From the NCBI GenBank assembly GCA_950295325.1, contig OX485808.1, positions 17,132,527 to 17,196,526 on the forward strand: 64,000 bases of DNA, given 5' to 3'. Position 1 is the stretch's first letter. Each line of letters begins with the position of its first letter. The position numbers and the translations under genes were made by a program. This document shows positions 10,831 to 23,612 of the stretch, in pieces. Origin of the DNA: Polytrichum commune. Its lineage: Eukaryota; Streptophyta; Polytrichopsida; Polytrichales; Polytrichaceae. The notes beneath the pieces are model-generated. The model made no database searches and was not told the DNA's origin. It saw only the letters and a program-made list of their open reading frames with translations.

Positions 10831-11555
10831 AAAGTCCACTCTCTTCCCGAGAGGGATTTCTAGCTCCTATCAATTCTCGAGTTGATTCCACTAACCTATA
10901 AAGGGAGGGGAGGCAAGGAATTCTTTTATCTTGAAAGGTACATTTGCTCATAGCTAGATGCAAAAGTTATTTTCTTCATTTCTCACAAGTCTATTGCCTC
11001 TATAGTGTAACTCCCGTAATCCTTGATAATGGTCAAATAGTTCAACTTCAACACCACTAATTCCTTTCCAATTTAGTAATAACTAAATTTCAACATTCCT
11101 TCTAAGTATGGCTCTTGCAAGAAGTTCACAACCAAAAAAATTGAATGATAATATGCTACCACATCACACTAACAACGACATGCAATTTGAAGGTCAATAA
11201 GAATCAAAGTGTCAAATATCAAAATAAGAGTTGAAATAACAGGTGAGAGGTTTAATACTTACCTTATAGATTAAAGCTACATAAACGTGTAAGGTAAAAG
11301 GGTACCATGTGGTCATTTCTTCTCACACCTAGTATAATCATCCAATGCCACATGGAATTTGAATTCATGAAAATTAAAAATTCTTACATTCCAAATGCAG
11401 TGGATCTTATGGACCAAGTTGGTCTTCACATGGTCACTCTTTGTAGATCTACATCCCAAGCAACCAATCAATGCTAAAAACCAAATTCAATTGAAACCAC
11501 TGAGAACTCAAATTGAGCGGATTTGAAACCTCATCTATTGACATTAGCCAAGAAT
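10831..11555. other. No gene seen
   Basis: Unassigned AT-rich DNA between repeat R3 and the degenerate tandem block. No recognisable coding or RNA feature. Confidence 0.4.
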
Positions 11556-11559
11556 CAAG

Positions 11560-12450
11560 CCTCTAGCATTTAGGTTGGAGATTTTGCCCTCTGGGTTCAA
11601 GCCACAAGCATTAAGGTCGAACATTCAAGTGCAAAGGACTTTGAACCTCAAGGTTCAAATCCAAGCATCAAGCACCGAGCTTCAAGTATCGAGGTTGTAG
11701 ATTGTGGCCTCAAGGTTCAATTTCAAGCATGAAGCATCAAGCTCTTAAACCCTACCAAGGGCAAGTAGGGGTAAAACAAAGAAAGAAAGAAAGTCTTTGG
11801 AATTAGGGTTTTATTGCCGCAACCCTTATTTCAAAGATTGTGGTTGATTTTTTTTTTTAATTTTCTTTTTCGTCTTTAAAGCACCAAGGCAATAAAGCAC
11901 CAATGTTCTTGGATCTAGCTTTAGTGTTGAAGATTCAAGCACCAAAGGTTGGTGCTTTAGAAGGTTCCAAGGTTCATAATGCAAGCATCAAGGCGGAGGA
12001 ATGTGTCTTCTAGGCTCCATGTTCAAGCATCAAGCCTATAGCACGTAGGTTGAAGATTAAAATCACAAGGTTGAATATTCAAGTACCAAGCTTGAAGATT
12101 TTGGTCCTCAATGTTCCATATTCAAGCATCAAGCATCGAGCCACTTGCACTTGGTTGAAAACTATGTTCATTGGATTAAAGCATCAATCATCAATGTTGA
12201 AGATTCAAGTACCCTAAAAGTGAAAGTAGATCAAAATCTTTGAAAGACGGGTTTCGTTGCCAAAACCCTTATTCTTGAGATTTTGATCCTTTATACTTTC
12301 TTTTTTTTTTCTTTTTTTTCCCCCCATTCAAAGCACCGAGGTTCCTTATTCAAGTAACAGGTGAAGATTGAAGTGCCAACATGAAGATTCTGGCCTAAAA
12401 GTTCCAGATTCAAGCATCAAGCATCAAGCCTCTGTCACTTGGGTTGGACT
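11560..12450. repeat. Degenerate tandem repeat block, two-level organisation
   Basis: Short units built from CAAGCATCAAGC, GAAGATTCAAG, AAGGTTCAA and TAGGTTGAAG recur throughout. On a larger scale a block with GGGTTT...TTGCC...AACCCTTATT followed by a T-rich run occurs at about 11788-11860 and again at about 12232-12310, about 445 bp apart. The phrase ATCAAGCCT followed by GCAC and GGTTG starts near 11565, 12029 and 12417. It does not encode a stable repeat protein in any frame I can follow. Confidence 0.7.
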
Positions 12451-14340
12451 AAATTTTGATTATTCCCACAATGTTGAAGATTTGGATTTTGTGAAAGAAT
12501 ATCATTTCTATCCTGTTAGTTCAACTTCTGTATCTTAATATTACTCGATATTCACACCAATTTCCACCATTGTAAATAGTGTTGTTTGAAAGAATTTGGT
12601 GTATCACTGTTAGTCATCTGTGTGTTGAAATGCAGTGGGGGCTTGAAATTAGTGTGGAGTTCGTAGAAATTGTTAGTATGTGCATCCCTCTTCTTAAGCG
12701 TGTGCATTGATTATGGCTATTTATGATTTTTGAAATTTTTTTTCCTTTGGAATCAATTGGTGACAAGGGTGTAGATTACCGTAGGCTGATAGCATGTTGG
12801 GTGGAAGATAATTTTAAAGAGCAAGCGTGATTTATTGGGAAATTAATGAGTCAAATATCTCTCATCCTTGTCAATGGGATGCAACATATGATTGAATTGC
12901 CTCTGCCTCTTAGCCATGCTTGTAAATTCTCAAACAACCTTTAATGAACATGAGCACAAACAACAAAAAAGATTGTTCACAATCCTAATTAGCACACTAA
13001 GAAGGCTTAACCTAAGCTCTAAAAATTAACATTTGTATATTTAGTTGCCTTGAATGGATGAAAATAAAGTTACAATACATGGATTTACATGTAGGATGTG
13101 TTATGTGCCTAGCCTAATCAAATATATCTTTACATATTTGCCATATTTTTTCTAAACATTTTTACGAGCTACCTATGCCCACTTTTGATATTTATTGGAC
13201 ATTTTTTGCCCAACCTACTATCAACTTATGGTAGTGCTAAATATGGATTAATATCAAGCACATGAATGTCATTTAAAAATTAGGTCAGGTATGAGGGCCT
13301 TTTATGTTCACTTTTCTTCTTCTCTCGGACAAGTATATTCTAGTGATTTGTGGTTAGCTACATGGATTTAAGAACAAACACCAAAAAAAACATGTGTTTA
13401 AAAGAGATTGGACTAATTGCTCAAAACTGTCAATCAATTTAGGCTCAACAATTAACATATTGATTGGGGTGGAGGGAGACTTAGATGACCATTTAATGAG
13501 CTTGAGAATCTTCACTTTGATTATGAATAAGTTATCCACATGAGCTATAAAAATGAGCTCTATATGAGGCGAATGACTACGGACTTGAATAGACAATCAT
13601 CATGCACTAATTGTGTTGTTTCACATCTTAGGAGAAGTGGGTGCATAGCTAAAAGTGTCCATTTAAAGTTTACTCAGGGCATGCTCACCTTAGATAAGCT
13701 ATTAGAGAGTTCGACCAAATTTTCCTATTGATCTATGCATTCGGAGTTAGTTTGTGCTAATATAACTTACGATACTATGAAATTCAAAACTTTCCTAGAT
13801 AAATTAAACAATTAGAAAGTACATTCAATTTAGTGTGGACCACATTATTGTTCCAGTACCAACTTACAATGGACCATATGATTTCTCATGAACTTACATT
13901 AACGTGGATCAATACTATCATAACATGAAAGCTAGTTTCTATTATGACAAGAAGCTTCAGTGACTTGTGACAAGACAACACGTCAATATTGAAGAGTTTG
14001 AATATTAATGTGGTCCACAATAAATATGTGACATAAATGCCACACTAAATGATGTATTTAATGTAGTCATGTACATCAAGAACTGGGTAGTAACTCTCTT
14101 GGTAAAGAATGGTGTTCTCAATACAAAGTGATGATAACTCATAACTCTAACTAGTGAGTTCCCCACACCAATCGGACAAATTGATATACATCCCAATCCC
14201 GCATTAGAGTTGCCCATACTAAATAAATACCATACTTAGTATAAGCAAATGAGCCCGGCCATTCCCATCCCATCTAAACAACAAAGTTTTGGACATTGTT
14301 TTAATCCAATTGTGTTATTGAAGCTTTTATTTATTGGTGA
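12451..14340. other. No gene seen
   Basis: About 1.9 kb of AT-rich DNA with short open frames (80 codons or fewer) and no recognisable family, repeat structure or RNA gene. Confidence 0.4.
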
Positions 14341-14380
14341 GAGAGAAGGCCAACAAGCCAACGCCAATGAATCAAGGGCC
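14341..14380 (-). repeat. SINE/LINE 3'-tail fragment (minus strand)
   Basis: The reverse complement reads CATTGGCGTTGGCTTGTTGGC, then CTTCTCTCTCACC, which resembles the tails of the SINE at 989 and the LINE at 22756. It is a short remnant immediately left of a Harbinger-type MITE. Confidence 0.5.
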
Positions 14381-14385
14381 GCTTC

Positions 14386-14958
14386 ACACTACGGTTGAAG
14401 GTCGAGAGGCCGTTGATTTCCACCAATCAGATTGCGAGAAACCCAAAATTCGGCCTCTCGGCCCTTCACACTAGAGGCTAAAGTCCAAAGGATGTTTCTC
14501 TTCAAGATGTCTACATGGCAGTGCTTTTTGACCAAGGCGACAAATTCTCAAAGAAAGTTTGGGTCGGACAGGAATGGAAACCCAAACTATGGTCAACAGG
14601 CTGTTGATTATTTTCCATGAAAAAAACCAAAAACTGACAAGATCTTGGCCGCTAGATTGGAGGGATGGTTTTGGGCAGGGAATAAAGTGGGATGCTCCTT
14701 CTTTCTTTAAACTTTGGGCTTGGCCTTTGGAGGCTTCACACTATGGCCGTCCAAGTCGAGAGGCCGTGGGAGTTCATGGCGAACGATTTGGACTTTGGGC
14801 TTGACCTTTGGAGGGTTCACACTGTGCGTGGCCGAAGGCTCCAGTTCCTATATTTTATTGGCTATGTATTTTCAGCCCATTTCTTTGGACTCTCAACAAA
14901 GTTTGGCCATTCAATCCCACGGCCTATCGACTTGGATGACCATAGTGTGAAGCGGCCC
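14386..14958. mobile_element. PIF/Harbinger-type MITE, variant copy D
   Basis: This 573-bp element begins GGGCCGCTTCACACTA and ends TAGTGTGAAGCGGCCC, a perfect 16-bp inverted repeat. Ends resemble copies A-C (GGGCCACTTCACAC) and the Harbinger relic at 56902 (GGGGCGGTTTACACTA). The immediate 3-bp flanks (CAA and TAT) do not match, so the duplication is lost or the boundary altered. Internal partial repeats (CTTCACACTA, GGCCTCTCGGCC) occur. A 136-codon open frame at 14692-15102 starts inside it and runs out past its end, and is not a real gene. Confidence 0.8.
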
Positions 14959-16318
14959 TATGGACCAAGGAAAACATGCCCACTCCGAGGGGAGGCGGAG
15001 CCAATGTTCAATATTGAAGTCTTCAAAGCCCTTCAAACGCGATTTGGCCCTTCAAAATATACCTCTCTCAAAACAACCCTTCAAAATGCAACCCCGAATT
15101 GAAAATGAAGACGTCACTTGAAGTCCTCAATATAATCTACCCGCCACAACAACCAACAAGCGTAGGGCATTGTCACTACAAGAAGTGGAGTTAGATGGTT
15201 GATTCTTAATTCTTCACATTGTACTGGAAACATGTACCATGTAATACGTGCACAAGTTCAATATGAATTTTGTATTTCATTTCTATATTCTTAGATTAAC
15301 GTCTTGGATTTGAACCAGCCCTTCAACCGAAAAGCCGAAATTTGAGAACCCTTCAAAATAAAACTCATATGAGGGCTTCAATCTTGAACGCTAAGCAGAG
15401 CCCCTCGAGCGCAAAACCTCAATCACCACATAACTTAAAGAGTAGCAATTAACATTTCACTAGAGCTTTTGTTTCTATGTGGTTTCTGGATTGAAGAGGG
15501 AAGAAAAATCTACTGCTTAATTATGCGGGATCGGGCCTATAATAATACGACCCGAATCCACTGGCCACTTCCAGGAACTCAATGTTATAATAATACATGG
15601 GATTAGGACAAAAGTCACGATCCTCCAAATAGAGGCATCAATCCAAAAACTTCCATCATGGGGGCCCTGCCAGCTGATTGGCTGCTATATGTAGCCATGC
15701 GTAGGCGCGTGTTCGGACCAATTATTTGTACCAAAATAAGTTAACCTTCGACGGCGAGCGAGGTGTGTATACAATGTGACCGTGAATTTTGCGGCCAAAT
15801 TCCGACTCCGGAAACGCTTTCGGCCGTTGGATCGAATCGGGAACCTATCTCATCCGGTGAGCAATTGCAAATCGTGTAGATCGTTCTTGTTTGTTTGAAC
15901 AAGTTTGAGAAAGCGGGCAACTACCGTCAACACCGTAAAAGGATCGAGGCTAGTATCATAAGACTTTGGTAAAACATACTGTCATTTCAAATTTCATTTT
16001 TTTAGTGAAAATGTGAAATCCTTAAGAGGTCAAAGTGAAAATTCTCTTTCTCTGTAACTCAGCACATCATGACATTACTAGTAGCATGTCCACACTTACT
16101 AGTGTGGGCGACCAGGAATGGCTCCTACCAGCAAAGGCCACTTTTGACTCCAATTTGGTTAGTGATGGCCACTAGGTGTAACTTATGTTTGTAGGAACCA
16201 TTCATTGGCGAACGGCATGCCGTAAACTTATAAGGGAAGCTCCCGTTCTAGGTGGGGAAGGGCTTGCTTAGCTAGTCTACCTCGTTGGCCTGAAAGGGGA
16301 AGGGCCTAGCTAACTATG
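14959..16318. other. No gene seen; includes a GC-richer patch at about 15740-15960
   Basis: No coding region is recognised. The patch at 15740-15960 includes GGCCGTTGGATCGAATCGGG, whose weaker counterpart (CCATTGGATTGAATCAAGG) is at about 31600; this may be an old repeat. Confidence 0.4.
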
Positions 16319-16321
16319 CTA

Positions 16322-16545
16322 CATCGTTTATGGTATTTAGTGTCACTTACTATTCAGAGTTGTGCATTGCTATACCATTTTATTGTTCATGTAACTAACT
16401 ACTAAGTAAAAAACATTAATGTTCTATAGTGTCCAAACGACCAATTACACATTTTTTGGTTAAAAAAAAATGAGATCTTTAGTAATAACATCTATAGCAT
16501 GATGTTACTCCGAATAGTAATCGACACTAAATACCATAAACAATG
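16322..16545. mobile_element. pogo/mariner-like MITE, family 2 copy A (TA duplication)
   Basis: This 224-bp element has about 45-bp inverted ends: left CATCGTTTATGGTATTTAGT, right the inverse of CATTGTTTATGGTATTTAGT. It is flanked by TA at 16320-16321 and 16546-16547. The end sequence continues as TACTATTCAGAGTTGTGC and TTGCTATA, which is homologous to the MITE at 41520-41737 (218 bp, also flanked by TA). Confidence 0.8.
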
Positions 16546-17044
16546 TAGCATGATATGCAAACTAGGATTTTTTGGCCCTACAACTCACATGTTGGTGGCG
16601 CCATAGCAACTTGGTTCACGCCCCCTATGTCAATCCCACAAAATAAACCAAGATGCAAAGAAATACAATAATTCCAAAATATACCATGTCATTGCAAGCC
16701 ATAAGTTCCCACTTGCCAATTTAGTGTGGTAGAGTGAACAATACTCAAGCTAATTATTGTTCATTTTGTAAGGGAACCCCATAATAAAAGGGCATTATGC
16801 CCTAGGAAATTCCCAATGTCACAATGCAAGAGCCTACTACTACGTAATGTTATAATAGGCCTTCTCAACTATGTTAACTAGCACCCCAAGAGAGAACTTT
16901 AGTGGGGATAGGTGAGGCCTAGTAGCATCTCTTGGGGCCATTCCCCGGAGGCCACTTTGTGAAGGCAATATATAAGTAGCCAATTGGAATTTATGGGAAG
17001 GTCTTCCCTGAGATGCCACTAATCCTTTACCTCCTAATATGCAG

Positions 17045-20000
17045 TTGACATTCTTAAAGCACAACATTAGGGGTTTGAAAGACTTGGAAAGCATTAATAA
17101 AGAGAGAAAGATGCTTAAGTGTGCTATCTCCAAGGCTGGACATTGTGTTAATCCAAGGACACAAACTTAGAGATCAAAACTTGGAGAACTTAGGAGGAAA
17201 ACTCATGCCTAGATATGCTAGTTGGGTATTCCTTGCTACACCAAGAGAGATAAGTTGGCTTAATCCCAATGTTGCAAGGAAGAGGGATAGGCATTTTTCT
17301 TTCTAGTAAATATGCTATACTAGTTAAAGCATATGGGGCACTCTATGCAAATAGGGTAATATGGATTAAGCTGGAAAGCATTGCATGGGGTAATGTAGGG
17401 ATGACATGTGTATACGTCTTAACATTCCATTAGGTAGAAGACATTTATTGCATATTATGCAAGATTCGCTCCCTAAAGATTGCACTTGGATTGTTGGGGG
17501 GAAACTTTATTATGATAGATTGGCCAAACGATAAGTATAATAACTATGGGAGGGCTATGAGTGATTTAGAAAGATTTAGCTCGAATGGATTAATGAATGG
17601 CCTCCAAATTCAAGACATTTTTGTATTTCAAAGGGGTGTAGTTTTTCTTAGACCAACATGCCACATGATGGGCAAGGAGGTTAGCAAGACTATATATGTT
17701 CTACATGGTTAAAAACAATGAATACAATCACAACGCATATTTCATACATGGACATTATGTGCTGTCGGATCATTATCCGATTCAATTAGAAATATGTTTA
17801 AGAAGTGAGACAAGTAGGAAGTCCTTCTTTAAATGGAATGTATCCCACCTCAAAGAGGACTTTGCAAATGAATGAGGATTAGGTGGGACCGTATGATGAA
17901 GGATGTTTCTATCTTTTTCAAGATACTCTAGTAAGCAAAAGGCAAGGGAGTACAAAATAATGGAATTAGATACAAAGGCTAACCTTGAGGTGGCCATTGC
18001 CATTTTACATGAGGATATTTATGATGTTGAAAAACAAGGTGAGGGGTCCATGCTCAAAGGGATGGTAGAAGAAATAGAAACAAGACATGAAAACGTGGTT
18101 GTTATTTTATCCAGAGTTAAGTGGTAGCAAGTAGGGGATAGTTGTTTAAATTTATTTTCTTAAGACAATTAGGCAAAAGAATGCCAGGTTGATAATATCT
18201 AAATTGAAGGATAACAATGAAAGGGTGTTTACAAAGAAGGGAGACTTGGAGAGAATTTGCCTTGACTTGTACCAAGAGCCTTATCAACACAATAATATTT
18301 TTTGAGAGGGCATTAAAGGAGGTTTTTGATGGATTGAAACCCACATTTACTAGGGCCATGAACACTATTTTTACAAAGGATGTTACACCACAAGAGCTCT
18401 CATCCGCCATCACATCAACAACAACCAAGAAGGCACCTAGACACAATGGGCTCCCAATAGAAATTTTCCAAGAACTTTGTCCCACTTTAGGCTATGATTC
18501 CATTGAATGATACGTCAAAGGTATTGAACATGCCAGTTTTCATGAAGGAGTAACTAAAGGCTTAATTAGCCTTATACCCAAAGAGGGGGATAGTAAAGAT
18601 CTTAGTTACTAGAGGCCCATTACACTTCTCATTATAATCTATACGATCTTTGCTAAAACCCTTTAATTACACATTCAACCTATGTTAAGCGAGGTAATTA
18701 TTCCAAAGCAATTCGTTTTCCTCCCACTCTAGTTTATCTTGGACAATATAGTATTCACACAAGAAACGGTGCATTGGGAAAGGCCTCCAGACAACCAAGT
18801 ATTTTTCTTAGACTTAACTTTTTGAAGGTGTATAACAAGGTATCATGGCAATTCGTTTTCCAAGTCATGAAAGGAATGGGCATTTATGGGTAGTTCATGA
18901 GATGGGTTAAATTACATTTCAACAACACAAAGGTAATGGGCAATCTCAATGGGAGTCCTGGGAAAGTTTTAAAATTGACAAAGGAGTACAACAAGGTTGC
19001 CCACTTGGCCCCTACTTGTTATAAGCAAGGTCATGATTCATAATATTAAAAAAATAGAGGGCTGACTACATGGGTCCATACTTCTAGGGGGAAGAAAGCA
19101 ACAATGTAGTTCTCAATACATTGATGACTTGTTAATCACGGTTAGAGGTGATAGAAGATACATGGATGATCTTGTAAGAATTTCAAAGGTCTTCAATTAG
19201 GCCTCCAAAATGGAAATATACTAAGGATAAGTCTTGCGCATATTGGTTCAATAAGTACATACATTAACCAATTTGGCTAGCCACTTATGGATGGAAGTGG
19301 GTAGAGGAGGGACACGGGTAGGTCACTTAGTGCATTTTAAAAACGACGTGCGGCATAATATAGAGAGGATTAAAATCATTTGAAATAAAAATTATAAAGG
19401 AATTCCAAATAATGAAGGGGCCATTAAATGTAGACAATCCCATTATAAGTAAGTTAGATGGACATAAAATGTGGGCCATTATTTTTTTGTAAAATTAATA
19501 TAGGGGCTGAAGATTAGGATCCTAGAAGGTATGTTTAGTATGTTTGCTATGGTCTCCTATGTGTTTTCTTCATAACTTTGTTTGTAATGATATTATTGTT
19601 TGCACCCTTCTTTGTTTCCATCCCGGGGAGGGCACTCGCAAAAATTTATTAAACCATGTGCAAAAGAATGTAGGGTACTTTTTATTCATTTGTGATAAAA
19701 TTTATACAATTCTTCGATATAATGAAGCACCTCTACAAATACAAAGTTGTGTGTATAAATAAATAAGGGTACCATATAATGCATCAATTTATCTAATTCT
19801 TTCAATCTAAAATAGGGTTGGGAATAGTAGGTAGAAAAAAAAATGTTGAGGCAGAGGTATACAATGCATTTTATGGTGGTCAATGGATGAAAAACTATCC
19901 ATTTTCAATCCAAATTCCCGAATGAAAAATTTGGATGACGAGGGTTTTGGTGTTCTTTGCTTTGTGCGTTGCCTAGGGTTGCTTACACCAATGCAACGCT

Positions 20001-22756
20001 GCTTGTGAGGCAGGATTTGGTGTTGAAGTTCTTGATTTGGTGTAGAATCATTTGATTGTTTCTCTATGGGCAACCGACGCCGAAGTTTCTCACGATATTG
20101 TACCAGACGAGAGACACTCTGCACAAGAGTCCTATGCGTTGTCATTCATGGGGTCAAATATAAAAATTATAAGGAACATAGGGTACTAGAAACTAGTTGA
20201 GTTGCGACTTTATAAATACAAATAGGGTCATTTAAAATGACAAAATTTAGATTTATCTGTACTAATAGGGTGTAAAGAATTCCAATTTCTTAGATAAATA
20301 GCCCCATGATAAATACCCTTCCGTCGCAGATGGGTTATTAAATACATGTATGAGTGCCCTCCCCGGGGTTTCCATGGTTTCCCTTAACACTCGTCAATGC
20401 GTTAGGAAGTAGATTAGCTTTTATTACTTAAAAGGAATATAGAGTACAAAAAATTGCAGTGACTTGGACAATATAAGTAATGGAAGGGTGCAAACAAATG
20501 GACCATTTTTGAAATTTAAGTAATTATAGGGAGGCTTTAATTCAACCCTTGAAGGTAAACAACCCCAAAACAAAAAACCCCCAGCCGCACGTGGTGCACA
20601 AAAATGCCTTAGAGTGACCTACCCGTGAGGAGGGAGACCTCTCTAAAATCCTAGATACCCCCTTGAGGAATTATCTCAACACACAAGATGGTGATCGAAT
20701 CCTTTATGGAAAAGTTTCTAAAAAGGTGCACTATTACAGTACAAAGAAACGTTCTTCGCGGGGAAGGTAGTGATTTGTAATTATGAGTCCTTCTTTCTAC
20801 ACTTTGGTTCTTTATCATGGTTTGGGGAGGCTCCAACAAGATTCTTAGGAGAATTAGATGCGCCATTCGTAACTATCTATGATCCTATAAAGACCAACTT
20901 ACACGTAACAAGGTTAGTTGGAAGGAATGCTGCCAGAAGAAGAAAAAAATACGGTGGGTTAGAATTAGTTGATCCAAAAGCCGCCAAGACCAACCTCCTT
21001 TGTAAGTGGATTATTAAGGCTATGAAGCTAGGTGAATCCAACTTATAACTTATGTTCATGTACAAATTGGCTAAATTCAACTCTCAAAGAGGAAGAGGTT
21101 GGGGGGTCAGCTTGGATTGGTTTACAAGTAAGCAACATTAAGGATACTCTAGGTCTAGAGTGTGGGGTCATATAAGCAAAAAATAGAAGATTATGGGGTG
21201 TATGATCTCCCCCCTCACTCAATTATGGAACTATTTCACTCTAACTTTTAGTGGTCAACAAACCTTGAGTTCATCAATAATGTTTTCCCATATGCTAGGG
21301 CCCACAAATTATATCACAAAGGAATCCAACGTGTTGGTGACATGTGGGATGTTGAGAATTATACATTCATCTTGTGGGATGAGGCCTAGATTAAGTTCAA
21401 CCTCGTAGTGCCAGATACAAATGATTGGATCATGCTTACCTCCAAAATAATGGGCCTATGAAGGCATTTGCTTGAGGATGACCCTCTTCTTACCCACCCC
21501 GGACAATGGGTTGGTTTTCTCATTGAGGGTGCATACGAACCGGCTATTGTTCTCTAGTGCACGATTGAGTTCACCCCGTGAGGTGAACACCAACATCAAC
21601 TTTTTTTTTGCCTCTATTGGTCAAGTGCTATACAATGGACACCTACTCTAGGTGCCTTAATGAATGGGAGAAACCTATAGGTGACATGGTTGACTTGTTT
21701 TATCATGTCAAAATCATTTATACCACTAGAGGTCAATAGAAAGAGGTTGGGTGAGAATCTTCCAAGGCAAAGAAACCACGCTTGGGTGGGATTCTGATCA
21801 TTGGAGGTGGGTGGGTGGTTTTCTTCTTTTTGAACTATACCACGGTGATGGGCCGCGATGAAATCGTTAATAGGTTCTCCAACATGTCTAGGGCAACATA
21901 CAAGCGGCAAGGCTACCTCCCTCACATTTACTAGTTTAAGTGGTCACATGTGTGGGACTTTGCTCGCTATGGCAAAGAGTTTGCATTCATGTGGTCTATT
22001 TGGCATAAGGCGGTTGCAATCAATGAATGATGAGCCTACATCGCCCCATCGTCCATCTCCAAGCAATATGTTTTTTTGCCTTCCTAACACTAGTGAATTG
22101 GTTAAGCATAAGTTTTGGTACTGCATCCAAGCCCAAAGGGCATGGTGGTGGATGACTTTCATTTTGACAAAACTTTGTGGGGTTAGGACATGCAACTACG
22201 ATAACTTCTACTAGAAACAAACCATGTTTGGGGAAAGGACCCCTAAAGACTTTGTTAAGAAAATCAAGATATGGCACTTGCTTCACGGCATCACGCTTGG
22301 GACGATATGGATTTGGCGTAATGATAGGGTGTTCAATCAAGAATAATGGCATGAATCCAAGGTTAAACACCTTATTTGGGATGAGCTTATTTTGTATGCC
22401 AAGATCACTTGGGCTAGGGTGGATAATTATGTTGAGATTAGTGTCTACTTGGCCAAAGCACTGCTCGAAGGGTTTGGCCAAACATGAGGGGGGGGGGGGG
22501 CAAGAACATCATGTGTAAAAGGGATAGAATGAGGGTCACTTGGAACTGGAAGTGTCAACGTAGGTAGGTTGTGTGACTCTTTGGTTTATCGACTGGGGTG
22601 GGGTGATCCTTGGTGAGAAGGCTTGGCGAGTTTTTGTTAACTAATTCTTTTGTTACTCTTTACGTGGTGGTGTGACACGTCCAAGGGACCCTGCGTGTCT
22701 TTCTTGGTCGTCTTTTTGCATTGGCGTTGGCTTTTGACCTTCCGTCTAAAAAAAAC
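17045..22756 (+). pseudogene. L1-like non-LTR retrotransposon (LINE), ORF2 relic: endonuclease, RT, zf-RVT and 3' end
   Basis: Order and motifs match a plant L1-type ORF2. The endonuclease begins near 17057 with NIRGLKDLE; LDIVLIQGHKLRD follows, with Gly where the family's catalytic Glu stands; GGNFIMIDW is at about 17500; and LSDHYPI, the catalytic SDH box, is at 17763-17783. RT follows: KAPRHNGLPIE at 18429, GVQQGCPLGPY at 18983, and QYIDDL at 19114, corresponding to the polymerase (F/Y)xDD box. From 20770 comes the RT-to-zf-RVT connection (KKYGGLELVDPKAAKTNLLC) and at 22065 a zf-RVT CLPNTSELVKHKFWYC segment. The element ends at about 22756 in an A-rich run. Many stops and frameshifts make it non-functional. 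Positions 19320-20700 show little recognisable homology and may include an insertion. No ORF1 or 5' UTR was found. Confidence 0.92.
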
Positions 22757-22759
22757 CAA

Positions 22760-23457
22760 AAGAAAACAATGTTAACTATTGAATCGACAACATTGTTTGT
22801 AATTTTAGCATACACTCCAATCTCATGGTGACAAATGTCTAGTTTTAACTACAAACCTTTCCACATACCACTCATATACAGGTGGCAACTTCAAAAGAGT
22901 GCCGACCACATTAGGCCCACATGGACTTAATAGAAGGCAAATACACGGGATGCACCATGCAGCTACAGACCAAGATGGAGATACAAGTTCTATCATGAGC
23001 ACGAACAAGAGTAGAATATTCGGAACATGGCATCTCTTCGGAAGTCCCGTCTCCAATCGTTCCATTTTAAGGTCGCAAGCCCTAAATTTGGATGAATTGG
23101 GCTCTATAGCCATCCCCGAATAAAGCCATATGCATTGTATTTACCTGCTCTAGCAACCTCGAATTCCAAAGGTGCCAACGTGGAGCCCGTTCCCAAGCCA
23201 CAACCATGTGGCCAAATAACAACATGTGCCCACACGGGCCACACTTTTTCAAATTTAAAATCTTATTTATTCTATTCTCCTCTCCAAGTGGCCATGTCTC
23301 CTCGGTTCTTGATTTACTTCACGGTGTTGGAGGGAAGGCAAAGTCCTCATGTAATAGCAAATTGGAAACAAGAAAACCACACAACAAAGCATATCCACAA
23401 AGGCCGGCCCAACCAACCCACAAGCCATCCTTAACCCCCTTAACTTCTTGAGATGCT
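22760..23457. other. No gene seen
   Basis: Short open frames on both strands (up to 99 codons) without recognisable domains, immediately downstream of the LINE end. Confidence 0.4.
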
Positions 23458-23612
23458 ACACTTAATAGGATATTTAAGTGTCATATGGTATTTTATGTCA
23501 CTATGGTAACTTTTCGGATGACACTTCTTATGAATAAGTGAGCAAATATTGTCATGGATGATGGATGAGTTCATCCATTGGCCAAAACCCTACATTCTAT
23601 TGTCAGCAACTT
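23458..23612 (+). repeat. Dispersed repeat R2, copy 2
   Basis: Inverse of 6718-6868: AAGTGTCATATGGTATTTTA, GGTAACTTTTCGGATG, GTCATGGATGATGGATGAG, then TTCATCCATTGGCCAAAACC. A further partial copy is near 31505-31575. Confidence 0.65.

Noticed and set aside
11560-12450. CRISPR-like array
   Set aside because: The units are degenerate, unequal and not separated by unique spacers; this is eukaryotic tandem-repeat DNA.
14692-15102. 136-codon open frame
   Set aside because: It starts inside a Harbinger-type MITE and crosses its terminal inverted repeat; there is no domain or codon signal.
22020-22481. 153-codon minus-strand frame
   Set aside because: It is antisense to the LINE zf-RVT region, whose plus-strand motifs explain the sequence.
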